NCBI RefSeq assembly: GCF_014202075.1
Contig: NZ_JACHFZ010000004.1
Coordinates: 335,683 to 399,682 of the forward strand
Direction: 5' to 3'
Length of the DNA stretch: 64,000 nucleotides
From: Brevundimonas basaltis
GTDB lineage: Bacteria > Pseudomonadota > Alphaproteobacteria > Caulobacterales > Caulobacteraceae
Part shown: piece after piece, positions 10,331 through 19,109 of the stretch
How the letters are laid out: every line of letters begins with the position of its first letter
Numbering within the stretch: position 1 is the first letter of the stretch
The notes under the pieces: generated by a model
Database searches by the model: none
What the model was told of the DNA's origin: nothing
The model's input: the letters and a program-made list of their open reading frames with translations, nothing else
Position numbers and translations under genes: made by a program

Positions 10331-10915
10331 ATGCCCGACGCCAGACCCCTCACCGCCCCCCGAACGCGGCGGGACGGCGCCCGCCGGCCCGCCCCGAAGA
10401 CCGTCTGGGAGGCGGTCCGCGCCGACTATATGGCCGGGCTGCCGGCGCATGAGTGCTGCCGGCGCCACGGGGTGACCATCGCGGCCCTGCGCTCCCGCGC
10501 CGCGCGCAACGGCTGGCGGCGCATCGACCAGCCGTGGACGCCGGCCAACGCCCTCGACCCGGCCGACGAAGGCGTCCAGCTGGAGCAGCGCAGCGAGGGC
10601 GACCTCGACCGCATCGACACTGGCGAACTGATCTTCGTCGCCCACCGCCGGATGCTGCGTTGCGTGCTGCGCGGCGACGCCGCCGGGGCCCTGCGCTGGG
10701 GCCGGGTCGGCAAGGCGCTGGAGGCGGAAGAGGCCGAGATGCGCCGCTACCTCTGTCAGGAAGAGGCGCTCAACAGCGCCCGGCTGGCCGAGGCGGCCGA
10801 CGGCGCCGACTGGCTGCGCCCGACGCCGGGCTTTCTGGCGGCGGCCGATGCCGACTCTGCCGACTCTGCCATACCCAAATTTCCGGACCGGGCGGAGGCC
10901 GGGAAGGATGGGTGA
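10331..10915 (+). CDS. HTH protein of unknown function, terminase-small-subunit-like
   Basis: A 194-residue basic protein. Residues about 24-60 (TVWEAVRADYMAGLPAHECCRRHGVTIAALRSRAARNGWRR) look like a helix-turn-helix of the kind found in phage terminase small subunits and transposase-like proteins. The middle (about 95-145) is helical and charged. The last residues, DADSADSAIPKF, are encoded by a sequence that recurs in a non-coding stretch near 17.88-17.93 kb, so the gene end may have been altered by a repeat. No phage genes lie nearby. The start was taken at the ATG at 10331; the upstream frame is open but looks non-coding. Function unknown. Confidence 0.6.
   Translation: MPDARPLTAPRTRRDGARRPAPKTVWEAVRADYMAGLPAHECCRRHGVTIAALRSRAARNGWRRIDQPWTPANALDPADEGVQLEQRSEGDLDRIDTGELIFVAHRRMLRCVLRGDAAGALRWGRVGKALEAEEAEMRRYLCQEEALNSARLAEAADGADWLRPTPGFLAAADADSADSAIPKFPDRAEAGKDG
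10849..10886 (+). repeat. Copy of a dispersed repeat (reverse orientation) inside a gene end
   Basis: Two tandem copies of GCCGACTCT followed by GCCATACCCAAATTTCC. The reverse complement matches the two repeat copies at 17873-17929, which share the pattern GGTGTGGCGGAGTCG then a CAGAGTC continuation and an AAATT-containing spacer. Here the repeat encodes DSADSAIPKF at the C-terminus of the preceding HTH gene. Confidence 0.6.
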
Positions 10916-11028
10916 TCCCCGCGCCTCCCGCGCCTGTGACCGCCGCAAACCTTGGCTTCCCGCCTCCCCGCCACTAGGTTCCGCCGCAACGACGGCGGAC
11001 CCGCCGCGACCCTTTCAGGAGACGCCCC

Positions 11029-12132
11029 ATGCATGACGCGCCCCAATCCGACGCGGCCGCCCGCCTCGACAAGGAAAACCCGCTCGGCGTCGACGGCTTC
11101 GAATTCGTCGAGTTCACCGGTCCCGAGCCCGAGGCCATGATCGCCCGGCTCGAGCTGATGGGCTTCACCCGCACCCATGTGAACCCGGCCAACAAGGTCG
11201 TGCGCCTGAAGCAGGGCGACATCACCATGCTGGTCAACCAGTCGCCGGCCGGTCAGGCGAAACAGTTCGCCGACGACCACGGCCCCTCGGCCAACGGCAT
11301 GGCCTTCCGGGTCAAGGACGCCAGGGCCGCCTACGAAGGCGCGGTGTCGCGCGGCGCCAAACCGGCCGAAGGTGCCGACGGCGGCGCGCTGGGCGGCGGC
11401 TATCCCTACATCCTGCAGGGCATCGGCGGCTCGCTGCTCTACATCGTCGACAAATACGGCGACGCCGGTTCGCTCTACGACGGCTGGGACGAGATCGAGG
11501 GCTGGGAGGAGGCCGAGCGCAAGAATTCGGTCGGCCTGTATTGCCTCGACCACCTGACCCACAACGTCAAACGCGGCCAGATGCGCACCTGGTCGGGCTT
11601 CTACGGCGACGTCTTCGCCTTCGAGGAGCAGAAATATTTCAACATCAAGGGCAAGGCGACCGGCCTCTTGTCCCAGGCGATGATCGCGCCCGACCGCGCC
11701 ATCCGCATCCCGCTCAACGAGAGCCAGGACGAGAACAGCCAGATCGAGGAATTCCTGCGCCGCTACAACGGCGAGGGCATCCAGCACATCGCCCTGCACA
11801 CCGACAACATCTTCGAGACGGTCGAGGAGATGAAGCGCCGCGGCATCCCCTTCCAGGACACCATCGAGACCTATTTCGACCTGATCGACAAACGCCTGCC
11901 GGGCCACGGCGAGGACGTGGCCCGCATGCGCGAGAACCGCATCCTGATCGACGGCTCGGTCGAGGACGGCCTGCTGCTGCAGATCTTCACCCAGGACACC
12001 TTCGGCCCGATCTTCTTCGAGATCATCCAGCGCAAGGGCAACCAGGCCTTCGGCGAGGGCAATTTCCAGGCCCTGTTCGACTCCATCGAGCTGGACCAGA
12101 TCCGGCGCGGCGTCATCAAGGTGGATGCCTGA
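11029..12132 (+). CDS. hppD: 4-hydroxyphenylpyruvate dioxygenase
   Basis: Fe(II) dioxygenase of tyrosine catabolism, turning 4-hydroxyphenylpyruvate into homogentisate. The 367-residue length is typical of bacterial HPPD. Two vicinal-oxygen-chelate halves are seen. The catalytic half carries the iron ligands in the motifs CLDHLTHNV, IQHIALHTDNI and GPIFFEIIQRKG. The C-terminal LFDSIELDQIRRGVI is the family's gating helix region. The ATG at 11029 follows an AGGAG site by 7 bases. Its stop overlaps the start of a small membrane-protein gene by 8 bp. No other tyrosine-degradation genes are in the window. Confidence 0.95.
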   Translation: MHDAPQSDAAARLDKENPLGVDGFEFVEFTGPEPEAMIARLELMGFTRTHVNPANKVVRLKQGDITMLVNQSPAGQAKQFADDHGPSANGMAFRVKDARAAYEGAVSRGAKPAEGADGGALGGGYPYILQGIGGSLLYIVDKYGDAGSLYDGWDEIEGWEEAERKNSVGLYCLDHLTHNVKRGQMRTWSGFYGDVFAFEEQKYFNIKGKATGLLSQAMIAPDRAIRIPLNESQDENSQIEEFLRRYNGEGIQHIALHTDNIFETVEEMKRRGIPFQDTIETYFDLIDKRLPGHGEDVARMRENRILIDGSVEDGLLLQIFTQDTFGPIFFEIIQRKGNQAFGEGNFQALFDSIELDQIRRGVIKVDA

Positions 12133-12322
12133 GTTTCGCCTCGGGCCGCCCGGCTGGCTGCCCTGGCTCGGCCCCCTCGTGGCGGCGGGGATCGGGGCGG
12201 CGGTCGGGGAATACGGCCTCGACGGGGATTTCGGGACGGTGCTGGCGGCGGCCCTGATCGGCGGCTTCCTGCCCATCCTCGGCAACGCCCTGTGGCGCTG
12301 GACCCACCGCCGCAAGGGCTAG
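12125..12322 (+). CDS. Small two-helix membrane protein
   Basis: A 65-residue frame overlapping the end of hppD by 8 bp, with two hydrophobic stretches (about residues 11-28 WLPWLGPLVAAGIGAAV and 36-55 FGTVLAAALIGGFLPIL) and a basic tail (RWTHRRKG). The start ATG lies inside the hppD end, a common coupling arrangement. Its 3' end overlaps the dnaE2 stop by 4 bp. I do not recognise a family; the hydrophobic periodicity and close packing support it being real. Confidence 0.5.
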   Translation: MPEFRLGPPGWLPWLGPLVAAGIGAAVGEYGLDGDFGTVLAAALIGGFLPILGNALWRWTHRRKG

Positions 12323-15300
12323 TGGAAGTCCCGTGACCCCGGCAGCACCCGCACCGCTCTCGGGTGCCGTCCCCGGGCCGGCTCGTGCCCCGATCCCGGG
12401 GCCCGGTCCGGCGTCAGATGGCCCAGCATGGGGGTCCAGTCGTCGAGCTGCTCGACGACCAGATGGGTCACCCCCTCGGCGCTCTGGACCTTGCCGGTCG
12501 CCAGCACCATCCGGGCCCCCATCGCCGTCGGCCGGAACCGTTCGAACACATCCGGCCACAGCACCAGATTGGTCACCCCGGTCTCGTCCTCGATGGTCAT
12601 GAAGCAGACGCCCTTGGCCGTGCCCGGCCGCTGCCGCACCAGCACCACGCCGCCGACCCGGATTCGTTTGTGGTTCGCCACCTCGGCGCAGGCCTGGGCC
12701 GTCACCGCCCCCGCCGCCGCCAGCCGCTCGCGCAGGAAGCTCAGCGGGTGCCCCTTCAGCGACAGCCGGAGGGTCTGGTAGTCGCCCACCACCTCCTCCG
12801 AGGGGGCCAGCGCCGGCAGCGCCTCCGGCGGTCGGCCGTCGCCCTCGACCAGCCCCATGGCCTCGAACAGCGGGGCCGGCGCCGCCGCCGACGGGGCGCC
12901 CCTGGCCGCCCACAGGCCCTGGCGCCGCGTCAGGTCCAGCGAGCCGTAGGCGTCGGCCTCGGCCAGCCGGTCCAGCGCCGCCGGCGGCAGCTTCGCCCGC
13001 ACCCGCAGATCCTCCAGATCCGCGAACGGCCGCTCGGCCACGATCCGCTCCGCCCACGCTTCCCGGAACCCGTCGATCGACCGCAAACCCAGCCGCAGCG
13101 CGTGCCGCGCCTCGCCCTCGCGCGGCTCCAGCGAGGCGTCCCAGCCGCTGGCGTTGACGTCCGGATGCCTGACCTCGACGCCGTGCTCCCGCGCGTCCCT
13201 GACCAGCTGCGCGGGGGCGTAGAACCCCATCGGCTGGCTGTTCAGCAGCGCCGCCGTGAACACCTCCGGATAGACGCACTTCACCCAGGCGGAGATGTAG
13301 ACCAGCAGGGCGAAGGCGCAGGCGTGGCTCTCCGGGAACCCGTATTCCCCGAAGCCCTTGATCTGCTGGAAGCAGCTTTTGGCGAAGTCGGGCGGATAAC
13401 CCCGCTCGATCATCCGCCCGACAAACAGGCCCTCGTACTCGTGGATGGTGCCCATGTGCCGGAAGGTGGCCATGGCGCGCCTCAGGCCATTGGCCTCGGC
13501 CGGACTGAATTTCGCCGCGTCCATGGCGATGCGCATGGCCTGCTCCTGGAACAGGGGCACGCCCAGCGTCTTGTGCAGGACTTGCCTGAGCTCGTCGGCC
13601 GGTCCGTGGTCCGGCGACGGGGCAGGATAGTCGATCCGGTAGGGTCGACCCTCTTCCTCGGCCTCCCGTCTTTCCTTTCGCCGCTTCAGATAGGGGTGGA
13701 CCATCCCGCCCTGGATCGGGCCCGGCCTGACGATCGCGACCTCGACGACCAGGTCGTAGAAGGTCTCGGGCCGCAGCCTCGGCAGCATGGCCATCTGCGC
13801 CCGGCTCTCGACCTGAAAGACGCCGATCGAGTCCCCGTTCTGAAGCATTTCGTAGACCGGCTTCTCGCCCATCGGGACGGTGTGCAGCTCTAGCGCCCGA
13901 CCGTAGCTCTGTTCGATCATCCGGAAGGCGCGCTTCAGGGCGGTCAGCATGCCCAGGGCCAGCACGTCGACCTTCATCAGCCTGAGGTGGTCGATGTCGT
14001 CCTTGTCCCATTCGATGAAGGTCCGATCCGGCATCGCCGCGTTGCCGATGGGTACGATCTCCAACAGCGGAGTCTGGCTGAGCACATAACCGCCGACGTG
14101 CTGGCTCAGGTGGCGCGGAAATTTGATCAGCTCGGCGGTCAGGTCCAGCGCCAGCCGCATTCGCTCGTCGTCGCGGCTCAGGCCCGTCCGGTCGATGTGT
14201 TCGCCCTTCACGCCGTCGCCCCACGAGCCCCAGACGGTGTCGGCCATGCGGGCGGTGACGTCCTCGGTCAGGCCCAGCGCCTTGCCGACGTCGCGGATCG
14301 CCGAGCGGGGGCGATAGTGGATGATGGTGGCCACGATGGCCGCGCGGTCACGGCCGTAGCGGCGGTAGACGTACTGCATGACCTGCTCGCGCCGCTCGTG
14401 CTCGAAGTCGACGTCGATGTCCGGCGGCTCGGCGCGGTCGGCGGACATGAAGCGCTCGATCAGAACATCCTGTTCGGCCGGGTTCACATTGGTGACGCCG
14501 AGGCAGTAGCAGACCACGGAGTTGGCCGCCGAGCCGCGTCCCTGGCACAGGATCGGATCGTCCTGGCGCCGGGCCCAGGCGACGATGTCGTGCACGGTCA
14601 GGAAGTAGTTGGGATACTTCAGTTGTTTGATCAGCCTCAATTCCTTGACGATGGTCTGCCGGATGCGCGGCGACACGCCCTCCGGCCACCGTTCCCGCGC
14701 GCCCTCGAAGGTCAGGCGGATCAGCCGGCGCTGGGCGGTCCAGCCGTCGGGCACGGGTTCGTCGGGGTATTGGTAGCTGAGTTCGCGCAGGGAGAAGGTG
14801 CAGGCCCTCACAACGTCCATGGTCCGGGCCAGCGCCACCTCATGGCCGCGGAACATGCGCGCCATCTGCTGCGGCGATTTGAGGAACCGCTCGGCGTTGG
14901 CCTGCAGGCGGCGACCGGCCTTGTCGATGGTGGTTCCCTCGCGGATGCAGGTCAGGACGTCCTGCAGCCGGCGCCGGTCGGGGTGGTGGTAAAGGACGGC
15001 GTTGGTGGCGATCATCGGTGCGCCGGTGCGCCGGGCCATGGCCGCCAGACGAGCGAGACGGCGCCGGTCGTCGCCGCGCCACAGGGGCGAAGCCGCCAGA
15101 TGAAGGGTGTCGGGCCAGGCGCGCCGCCACGCCGTCAGCCGGGTCTCGAACGCCGCGTCCGGGCTTGCCGGCGCCGGGACAAGGGCGATCATGCCTTCGC
15201 CCCGTTGCGCCGCCTGGTCGAAGGTCAGGCGGGTTTCGGCCTTTTCGATGCGGTCGCCGTCGGGATCGGCGCCCGGCTGCGGCACCACCTCGCTCTTGCC

Positions 15301-15618
15301 CAGCGACAGCAGGCGGCAGAGGCGGCCGTAGGCGGCGCGGTCGCGGGGGAAGACGATCAGCTCGTTTCCGTCGGTGAAGGTCAGGCGCGAACCGATGACC
15401 AGCCGGATGTCCGCCTGCTCGGCGCCCATCAAGGCCCGGACGATGCCGGCGAGGGTGTTGCGGTCGGCGACGCCGACGGCGGCCAGGCCGAGCGCCCTGG
15501 CCTGCAGCATCAGCTCGGCGGGGTGGGAGGCCCCCTCGAGGAAGCTGAAATTGCTCATGACGCCGAGCTCGGCGTAGGCGCCGTCCCAGCCGTTCACGCC
15601 AGCACCCCGTGCATCCAC
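12319..15618 (-). CDS. dnaE2: Error-prone DNA polymerase DnaE2 (ImuC)
   Basis: Catalytic polymerase of the SOS mutasome, carrying out translesion synthesis with ImuA and ImuB. At 1099 residues it is normal for DnaE2. It begins with the DnaE2-type PHP domain opening YAELGVMSNFSFLEGASHP. The C-family polymerase active site has PPDIDVDFEHERREQV and the CQGRGSAANSVVCYCLG segment, and a C-terminal OB fold contains IRVGGVVLVRQRPGTAKGVCFMTIEDETG. The GTG at 15618 overlaps the end of imuB by 25 bp; a GTG at 15597 is an alternative start. The last gene of the imuA-imuB-dnaE2 operon, controlled through the LexA box upstream of imuA. Confidence 0.95.
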   Translation of the reverse strand: MDARGAGVNGWDGAYAELGVMSNFSFLEGASHPAELMLQARALGLAAVGVADRNTLAGIVRALMGAEQADIRLVIGSRLTFTDGNELIVFPRDRAAYGRLCRLLSLGKSEVVPQPGADPDGDRIEKAETRLTFDQAAQRGEGMIALVPAPASPDAAFETRLTAWRRAWPDTLHLAASPLWRGDDRRRLARLAAMARRTGAPMIATNAVLYHHPDRRRLQDVLTCIREGTTIDKAGRRLQANAERFLKSPQQMARMFRGHEVALARTMDVVRACTFSLRELSYQYPDEPVPDGWTAQRRLIRLTFEGARERWPEGVSPRIRQTIVKELRLIKQLKYPNYFLTVHDIVAWARRQDDPILCQGRGSAANSVVCYCLGVTNVNPAEQDVLIERFMSADRAEPPDIDVDFEHERREQVMQYVYRRYGRDRAAIVATIIHYRPRSAIRDVGKALGLTEDVTARMADTVWGSWGDGVKGEHIDRTGLSRDDERMRLALDLTAELIKFPRHLSQHVGGYVLSQTPLLEIVPIGNAAMPDRTFIEWDKDDIDHLRLMKVDVLALGMLTALKRAFRMIEQSYGRALELHTVPMGEKPVYEMLQNGDSIGVFQVESRAQMAMLPRLRPETFYDLVVEVAIVRPGPIQGGMVHPYLKRRKERREAEEEGRPYRIDYPAPSPDHGPADELRQVLHKTLGVPLFQEQAMRIAMDAAKFSPAEANGLRRAMATFRHMGTIHEYEGLFVGRMIERGYPPDFAKSCFQQIKGFGEYGFPESHACAFALLVYISAWVKCVYPEVFTAALLNSQPMGFYAPAQLVRDAREHGVEVRHPDVNASGWDASLEPREGEARHALRLGLRSIDGFREAWAERIVAERPFADLEDLRVRAKLPPAALDRLAEADAYGSLDLTRRQGLWAARGAPSAAAPAPLFEAMGLVEGDGRPPEALPALAPSEEVVGDYQTLRLSLKGHPLSFLRERLAAAGAVTAQACAEVANHKRIRVGGVVLVRQRPGTAKGVCFMTIEDETGVTNLVLWPDVFERFRPTAMGARMVLATGKVQSAEGVTHLVVEQLDDWTPMLGHLTPDRAPGSGHEPARGRHPRAVRVLPGSRDFH

Positions 15619-17201
15619 CAGCTGGGAGGCCGCTCATCGGGGCCGCCGGCGTATTCGCGGCCGTAGAGGCCTTCGCGGAAGACCCAGTAGCGGCCGCCCT
15701 CGGCGTCCTCGAGGCAGTAGTAGTCGCGGGTCCGGGCGCGGGCGGTCCGCCACCATTCGGGCGCCACGCGTTCGGGGCCTTCCGACCGGACGACGCGGCG
15801 GGAGGCGCGGCGCCAGGTGAAGCGGGCCGGAGCGCCGTCGGGCAGGTCGAACAGCGGGTCCCTGATCGGCTCGGGCGGGTCGAGCAGCAGGATCGGGCGG
15901 CGGACGGCCTCGCAGGGAGCGGCCTCGATGCGGCGGCCGAGGGCGGGGCGTAACCGTTCGGCCCGTTCGGGGAGCCAGCTGTCGAGCGCTTCGGGCGCCA
16001 GCATGCGGGCCTCGCCCAGCCGCGCCGTCAGCCGGTCGATCAGGGCGGTCAGGCTTTCGGCCTGTTTCGCCTCAGCCTCGCGCTCCAGCGCCGCCTGCCG
16101 GGCCGCCATCGGCTCGACCACATCGGCGGTCAGCATCAGGGCGTCGAGGCCGAAACCCAGCTCCAGCTTGCCCAGCCCGGCCTCGCGGAACAGGCGCAGC
16201 CAGACGGAGGCGTCGCGGCCGGGGCGGCCCATGCGGACGGACAGCGAAGTGGTCCGGCCGTCGGAGCGGAAACCGGTCAGGGTCAGGGCCCGCGCGCCCT
16301 GACCGTCGCGCTCCAGCGGGGCGGCGAGGTCGGCGGCCAGTCCGGACAACCGCGTCTCCACCCCCTCCAGATCGGCGACCGGCTCCATCCAGGTCTCCCA
16401 CGACCGGTAGCGGGGCGGGGGGCGGACGGGGACGAGGGCCTCGCCGACGTGGCCAAGCGCCTGATCCAGCCGGCGGACCAGATCGACGCCGCCGTCGTTG
16501 CGGAAGCGGCGGGCAAGGCCGGCGCGGGGCATGGGGTAGAGGTCGCCGATCCGCTTGAGGCCGAAGCGGCGGGCCTGGGCCAAGGTGCGGTCGGCGATGC
16601 GCAGGGCCTCCACCGGCAGGGGGGCCAGCCGGTCGCGGGCGTCGTCCTGCGTGGCGATCGGGGCCGCCCCGGCCTCGTCCTCGCCCCAGCGGGCCAGGGC
16701 CCAGGCCGCGCCGGGGGTGGGGGCGACGGCGACGCGGGCCTTGATCCCCGCTTCGGCCAGTCGCTGCCGGATCTGTTCCGCCAGCGCCGCCTCGCCGCCG
16801 AACAGGTGGGCGGCGCCGGTGACGTCGAGGAACAGGCCCTCCAGCCCTTCCTCAGACGGATCGACGCTGACCGAGGGCGACCAGCGCTCGGCCCATTGCG
16901 CCAGCGCCGTCAGGGCCCGGGCGTCGGCGGCGGGATCGGCGGCCTGACCGATCAGGTGCGGGACCATGGCCCGGGCGTCGGCCTGGGTCTGGCCGCGCCG
17001 AAGGCCCGCGGCCCGGGCGGCCGGATTCAGGGCGTGGATCACCGCCGCGCCCCGACTGTTCTTGAGGATCAGGGCGAACGGGTTGCGGGGGTCGAGAGCG
17101 GGCTCAGGCGGCGAGGCCGGACGGCGCGCCCGTTCCAGCGATCGACGGCGAACCGAAATCGGCCAGTCGATCAGCCAGACGGAGACGATGCGTCTCATCA
17201 T
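15594..17201 (-). CDS. imuB: ImuB, Y-family polymerase-like mutasome adaptor
   Basis: A 535-residue Y-family-like protein that bridges the sliding clamp, ImuA and DnaE2. The N-terminus MRRIVSVWLIDWPISVRRR is typical for ImuB, where the catalytic carboxylates of true Y-family polymerases are missing. A finger/palm-like region follows (DLFLDVTGAAHLFGGE near residue 145), then a DinB-type little-finger region. A C-terminal segment contains FTWRRASRRVVRSEGPERVAPEWW and the terminal REYAGGPDERPPSWWMHGVLA, both common to ImuB. It overlaps imuA by 98 bp and dnaE2 by 25 bp, indicating translational coupling. Confidence 0.92.
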   Translation of the reverse strand: MMRRIVSVWLIDWPISVRRRSLERARRPASPPEPALDPRNPFALILKNSRGAAVIHALNPAARAAGLRRGQTQADARAMVPHLIGQAADPAADARALTALAQWAERWSPSVSVDPSEEGLEGLFLDVTGAAHLFGGEAALAEQIRQRLAEAGIKARVAVAPTPGAAWALARWGEDEAGAAPIATQDDARDRLAPLPVEALRIADRTLAQARRFGLKRIGDLYPMPRAGLARRFRNDGGVDLVRRLDQALGHVGEALVPVRPPPRYRSWETWMEPVADLEGVETRLSGLAADLAAPLERDGQGARALTLTGFRSDGRTTSLSVRMGRPGRDASVWLRLFREAGLGKLELGFGLDALMLTADVVEPMAARQAALEREAEAKQAESLTALIDRLTARLGEARMLAPEALDSWLPERAERLRPALGRRIEAAPCEAVRRPILLLDPPEPIRDPLFDLPDGAPARFTWRRASRRVVRSEGPERVAPEWWRTARARTRDYYCLEDAEGGRYWVFREGLYGREYAGGPDERPPSWWMHGVLA

Positions 17202-17763
17202 CCTGCTCCAGCATCCAGGCGCCGGGCCGCTCGCCCCGGCCGCGCGTCAGTTCGGCGAGAAGGCGGGCCCGGCCGGGGGCGCGGTCGTCCTCGGGGTCCA
17301 CTGCGCTGGCCTGCGTCGAAATCCGCCAGCGCCGCCGGGCCGCGCTGAGCCCGTCCAGTCCGCGCGACAGGATCAGGCCGACGGCCTCGCCCTGTTTCGC
17401 CGCGAAATCGAGCCGGCGGGTCTGGGCCAGGGTCGCGCCCTCGACCGCGCCGAGACCGAGCGCCACCGCCCCGGAGCGAAGCCCCTGCTCCATGACCCAC
17501 AGGGCCTCGGCCAGGGAGGCGGCGGAAGCGAGGATCAAGGGGACCCCCGCCATCCCGGGGCCGTAGGGGCGGCCGTATTCGACGAACCAGGCCCTGGGCG
17601 CGGTGACCAGCACCGGCCGGGTGTCGTCCGCGCGCCGTCGCGACAGGGCGAACGCCACCGCCGCGGCCACGTCGCGCGGCGTGGGCGCGCACGCCTCCTC
17701 GAGCGGGGCGGGCGTTTGCGGGAACGGGTCCTGTGACAGGGCGGGCGACGGGTTCATGATCAT
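17104..17763 (-). CDS. imuA: ImuA, RecA-like mutasome accessory protein
   Basis: A 219-residue RecA-fold relative that works with ImuB and DnaE2 in damage-induced mutagenesis. Features matching alphaproteobacterial ImuA are LVTAPRAWFVEYGRPYGPGM, SLAEALWVMEQGLRSGAVALGLG and RRRWRISTQASA. The Walker A motif is not intact, as is usual for the ImuA group. Either of two ATGs (17763 or 17757) could be used. The LexA box at 17777-17791 sits 14 bases upstream of the first. Confidence 0.9.
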   Translation of the reverse strand: MIMNPSPALSQDPFPQTPAPLEEACAPTPRDVAAAVAFALSRRRADDTRPVLVTAPRAWFVEYGRPYGPGMAGVPLILASAASLAEALWVMEQGLRSGAVALGLGAVEGATLAQTRRLDFAAKQGEAVGLILSRGLDGLSAARRRWRISTQASAVDPEDDRAPGRARLLAELTRGRGERPGAWMLEQDDETHRLRLADRLADFGSPSIAGTGAPSGLAA

Positions 17764-17776
17764 TCAGACGCTGAAT

Positions 17777-17791
17777 GTTCATTCTTTGTTC
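17777..17791 (-). promoter_or_regulatory. LexA (SOS) box upstream of imuA
   Basis: GTTCATTCTTTGTTC is an exact match to the alphaproteobacterial LexA operator GTTC-N7-GTTC. It lies 14 bases upstream of the imuA start, where LexA would block transcription of imuA-imuB-dnaE2 until DNA damage. The motif is read on the plus strand; direct-repeat orientation is not critical to its role. Confidence 0.9.
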
Positions 17792-18252
17792 CGCATGGGA
17801 CGGAGAGTCAAACGTGGAATCGGATTCGTCCGGGCCGGGGATTTTCACTCCTGAGTGAAACCAAAAAAACGGTGTGGCGGAGTCGGCAGAGTCGGCGCCG
17901 AAATTCGGTGTGGCGGAGTCGACAGAGTCTACATCGCCCGAAGCATCCATAGACGCCGCTGCAGCCGCCGCGTCTCAACAACACGATTTCAAAGACCGGC
18001 CGGCGGTGAGGCCTGGCTGGACTGACATGGGGCGGCGCGGGCGGGGATCAAGGGCGGGACAGGAATAAATTCCTGCCCCTCTTCGCTTCGATCGACCGTC
18101 ATCCTCGGGCTTGACCTGAGGATCAGATGTCAGACTGGGCTGTGCGCAAAGGACGGCCCTGAGGGCGCGGGCTGCATGATCCTCGACGCAGCACCGGTTG
18201 GTCTGACCCTCGGGTCAAGCCCGAGGGTGACGATGGTGGTGGAAAGGTCGTC
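17792..18252. repeat. Gene-free stretch: palindrome, two direct repeats and a 136-bp inverted-repeat element
   Basis: About 460 bp without a gene. It holds a perfect palindrome TTTCACTC-CT-GAGTGAAA at 17843-17860. Two direct repeats of the pattern GGTGTGGCGGAGTCGRCAGAGTC lie at about 17871-17894 and 17908-17930 and recur near 10.85 kb. At 18097-18232 there is an inverted-repeat element whose 20-bp ends match at 19 positions (CGTCATCCTCGGGCTTGACC at the left), with inner arms of TTGACCTGAGGATCAGA type. The latter resembles REP-like palindromes common between genes in this group. Confidence 0.7.
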
Positions 18253-18669
18253 CTACCGCCGCGCCTTCAGTGCGTCGCGGATTTCGGTCAGCAGGGTTTC
18301 GGTCGGGGTGGGGGCCGGCGGGACGGCGGCGGGCTCGGCCGCCTGCTTGCGGCGCATCTGGTTGATCGCCTTGACCAGCAGGAAGACCACGAAGGCGACG
18401 ATCAGGAACTGGATCAGGGTGTTGATGAAGGCACCGTACTGGATGGCCACCTTTTCGACCGCCTCGGTCGTCGGGTCCTCGGGTTTCAGAACCCACTGCA
18501 GCTTCGAGAAGTCGACATTGCCGAGCGCCAAGCCGATCGGCGGCATGATCACCTGATCGACCAGGCTGGTGACGATCTTGCCGAAGGAAGCGCCGATGAT
18601 GACCCCGACGGCGAGGTCGATGACGTTGCCGCGCGCGGCGAACTCCTTGAATTCGGCGAGCAATCCCAT
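18253..18669 (-). CDS. mscL: Large-conductance mechanosensitive channel MscL
   Basis: Inner-membrane homopentameric channel that opens on hypo-osmotic shock. 138 residues, as usual. The N-terminal amphipathic helix and first transmembrane helix read [32 protein letters not shown]. The second membrane helix is [24 protein letters not shown] (about residues 85-105), and a charged C-terminal bundle ends [11 protein letters not shown]. The start ATG overlaps the ihfB stop in an ATGA arrangement, so the two genes are coupled. Confidence 0.96.
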   Translation of the reverse strand: MGLLAEFKEFAARGNVIDLAVGVIIGASFGKIVTSLVDQVIMPPIGLALGNVDFSKLQWVLKPEDPTTEAVEKVAIQYGAFINTLIQFLIVAFVVFLLVKAINQMRRKQAAEPAAVPPAPTPTETLLTEIRDALKARR

Positions 18670-18953
18670 CAGTCGGTAGCGTTTAGACGCTCACGAAGCT
18701 CCTTGCCGCTCTTGAAGAAGGGCACCGCCTTGGCGGGTACGTCGACGGTCTCGCCGGTGCGCGGATTGCGTCCGGCCCGCGCCGGCCGTCCGCGAACCGA
18801 AAAGGCCCCGAAGCCGCGCAGCTCGACCCGGCCGCCCTCGCCGAGCGCCTCGACCATCCGGCCGAGGACGATGTTGACCACCCGCTCGACCTCGGCGTGG
18901 GTCAGATGGGTGTTCTCGGCCGCCAGTTTCTCGATCAGTTCGGATTTGATCAT
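18669..18953 (-). CDS. ihfB: Integration host factor subunit beta
   Basis: DNA-bending nucleoid protein of the HU/IHF family, 94 residues. It has the conserved N-terminal helices ([11 protein letters not shown]), the [14 protein letters not shown] strand, and the DNA-intercalating arm [30 protein letters not shown]. The start at 18953 gives the canonical IHF-beta beginning; a frame extending further upstream has no conserved residues. Together with IhfA (not in window) it would bind sites at promoters, including sigma-54 ones. It lies upstream of mscL and downstream of rpsA, separated from rpsA by a terminator. Confidence 0.95.
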   Translation of the reverse strand: MIKSELIEKLAAENTHLTHAEVERVVNIVLGRMVEALGEGGRVELRGFGAFSVRGRPARAGRNPRTGETVDVPAKAVPFFKSGKELRERLNATD

Positions 18954-19109
18954 GTCAGGCCCCCGCCCTCCAACGCCCTTCCCAGGACCATACGGGTGCA
19001 TCCGAAACCCGAATGCAATCCCTACCTTAGCGACCGGAGGCCGGAGGCAAAAGACCCGACGCCCGGAAATGTCGGTTACTGGACCTTCACCATCCGGGCC
19101 GGAGGCATG

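Noticed and set aside
10756..12315. A 519-codon frame on the minus strand across hppD
   Set aside because: Shadow of hppD; no recognisable domains.
13987..15666. A 559-codon frame on the plus strand across dnaE2
   Set aside because: Antisense shadow of dnaE2, whose family motifs are clear.
17874..18068. A 64-codon frame next to the SOS operon
   Set aside because: It consists mainly of the short direct repeats; no coding signals.
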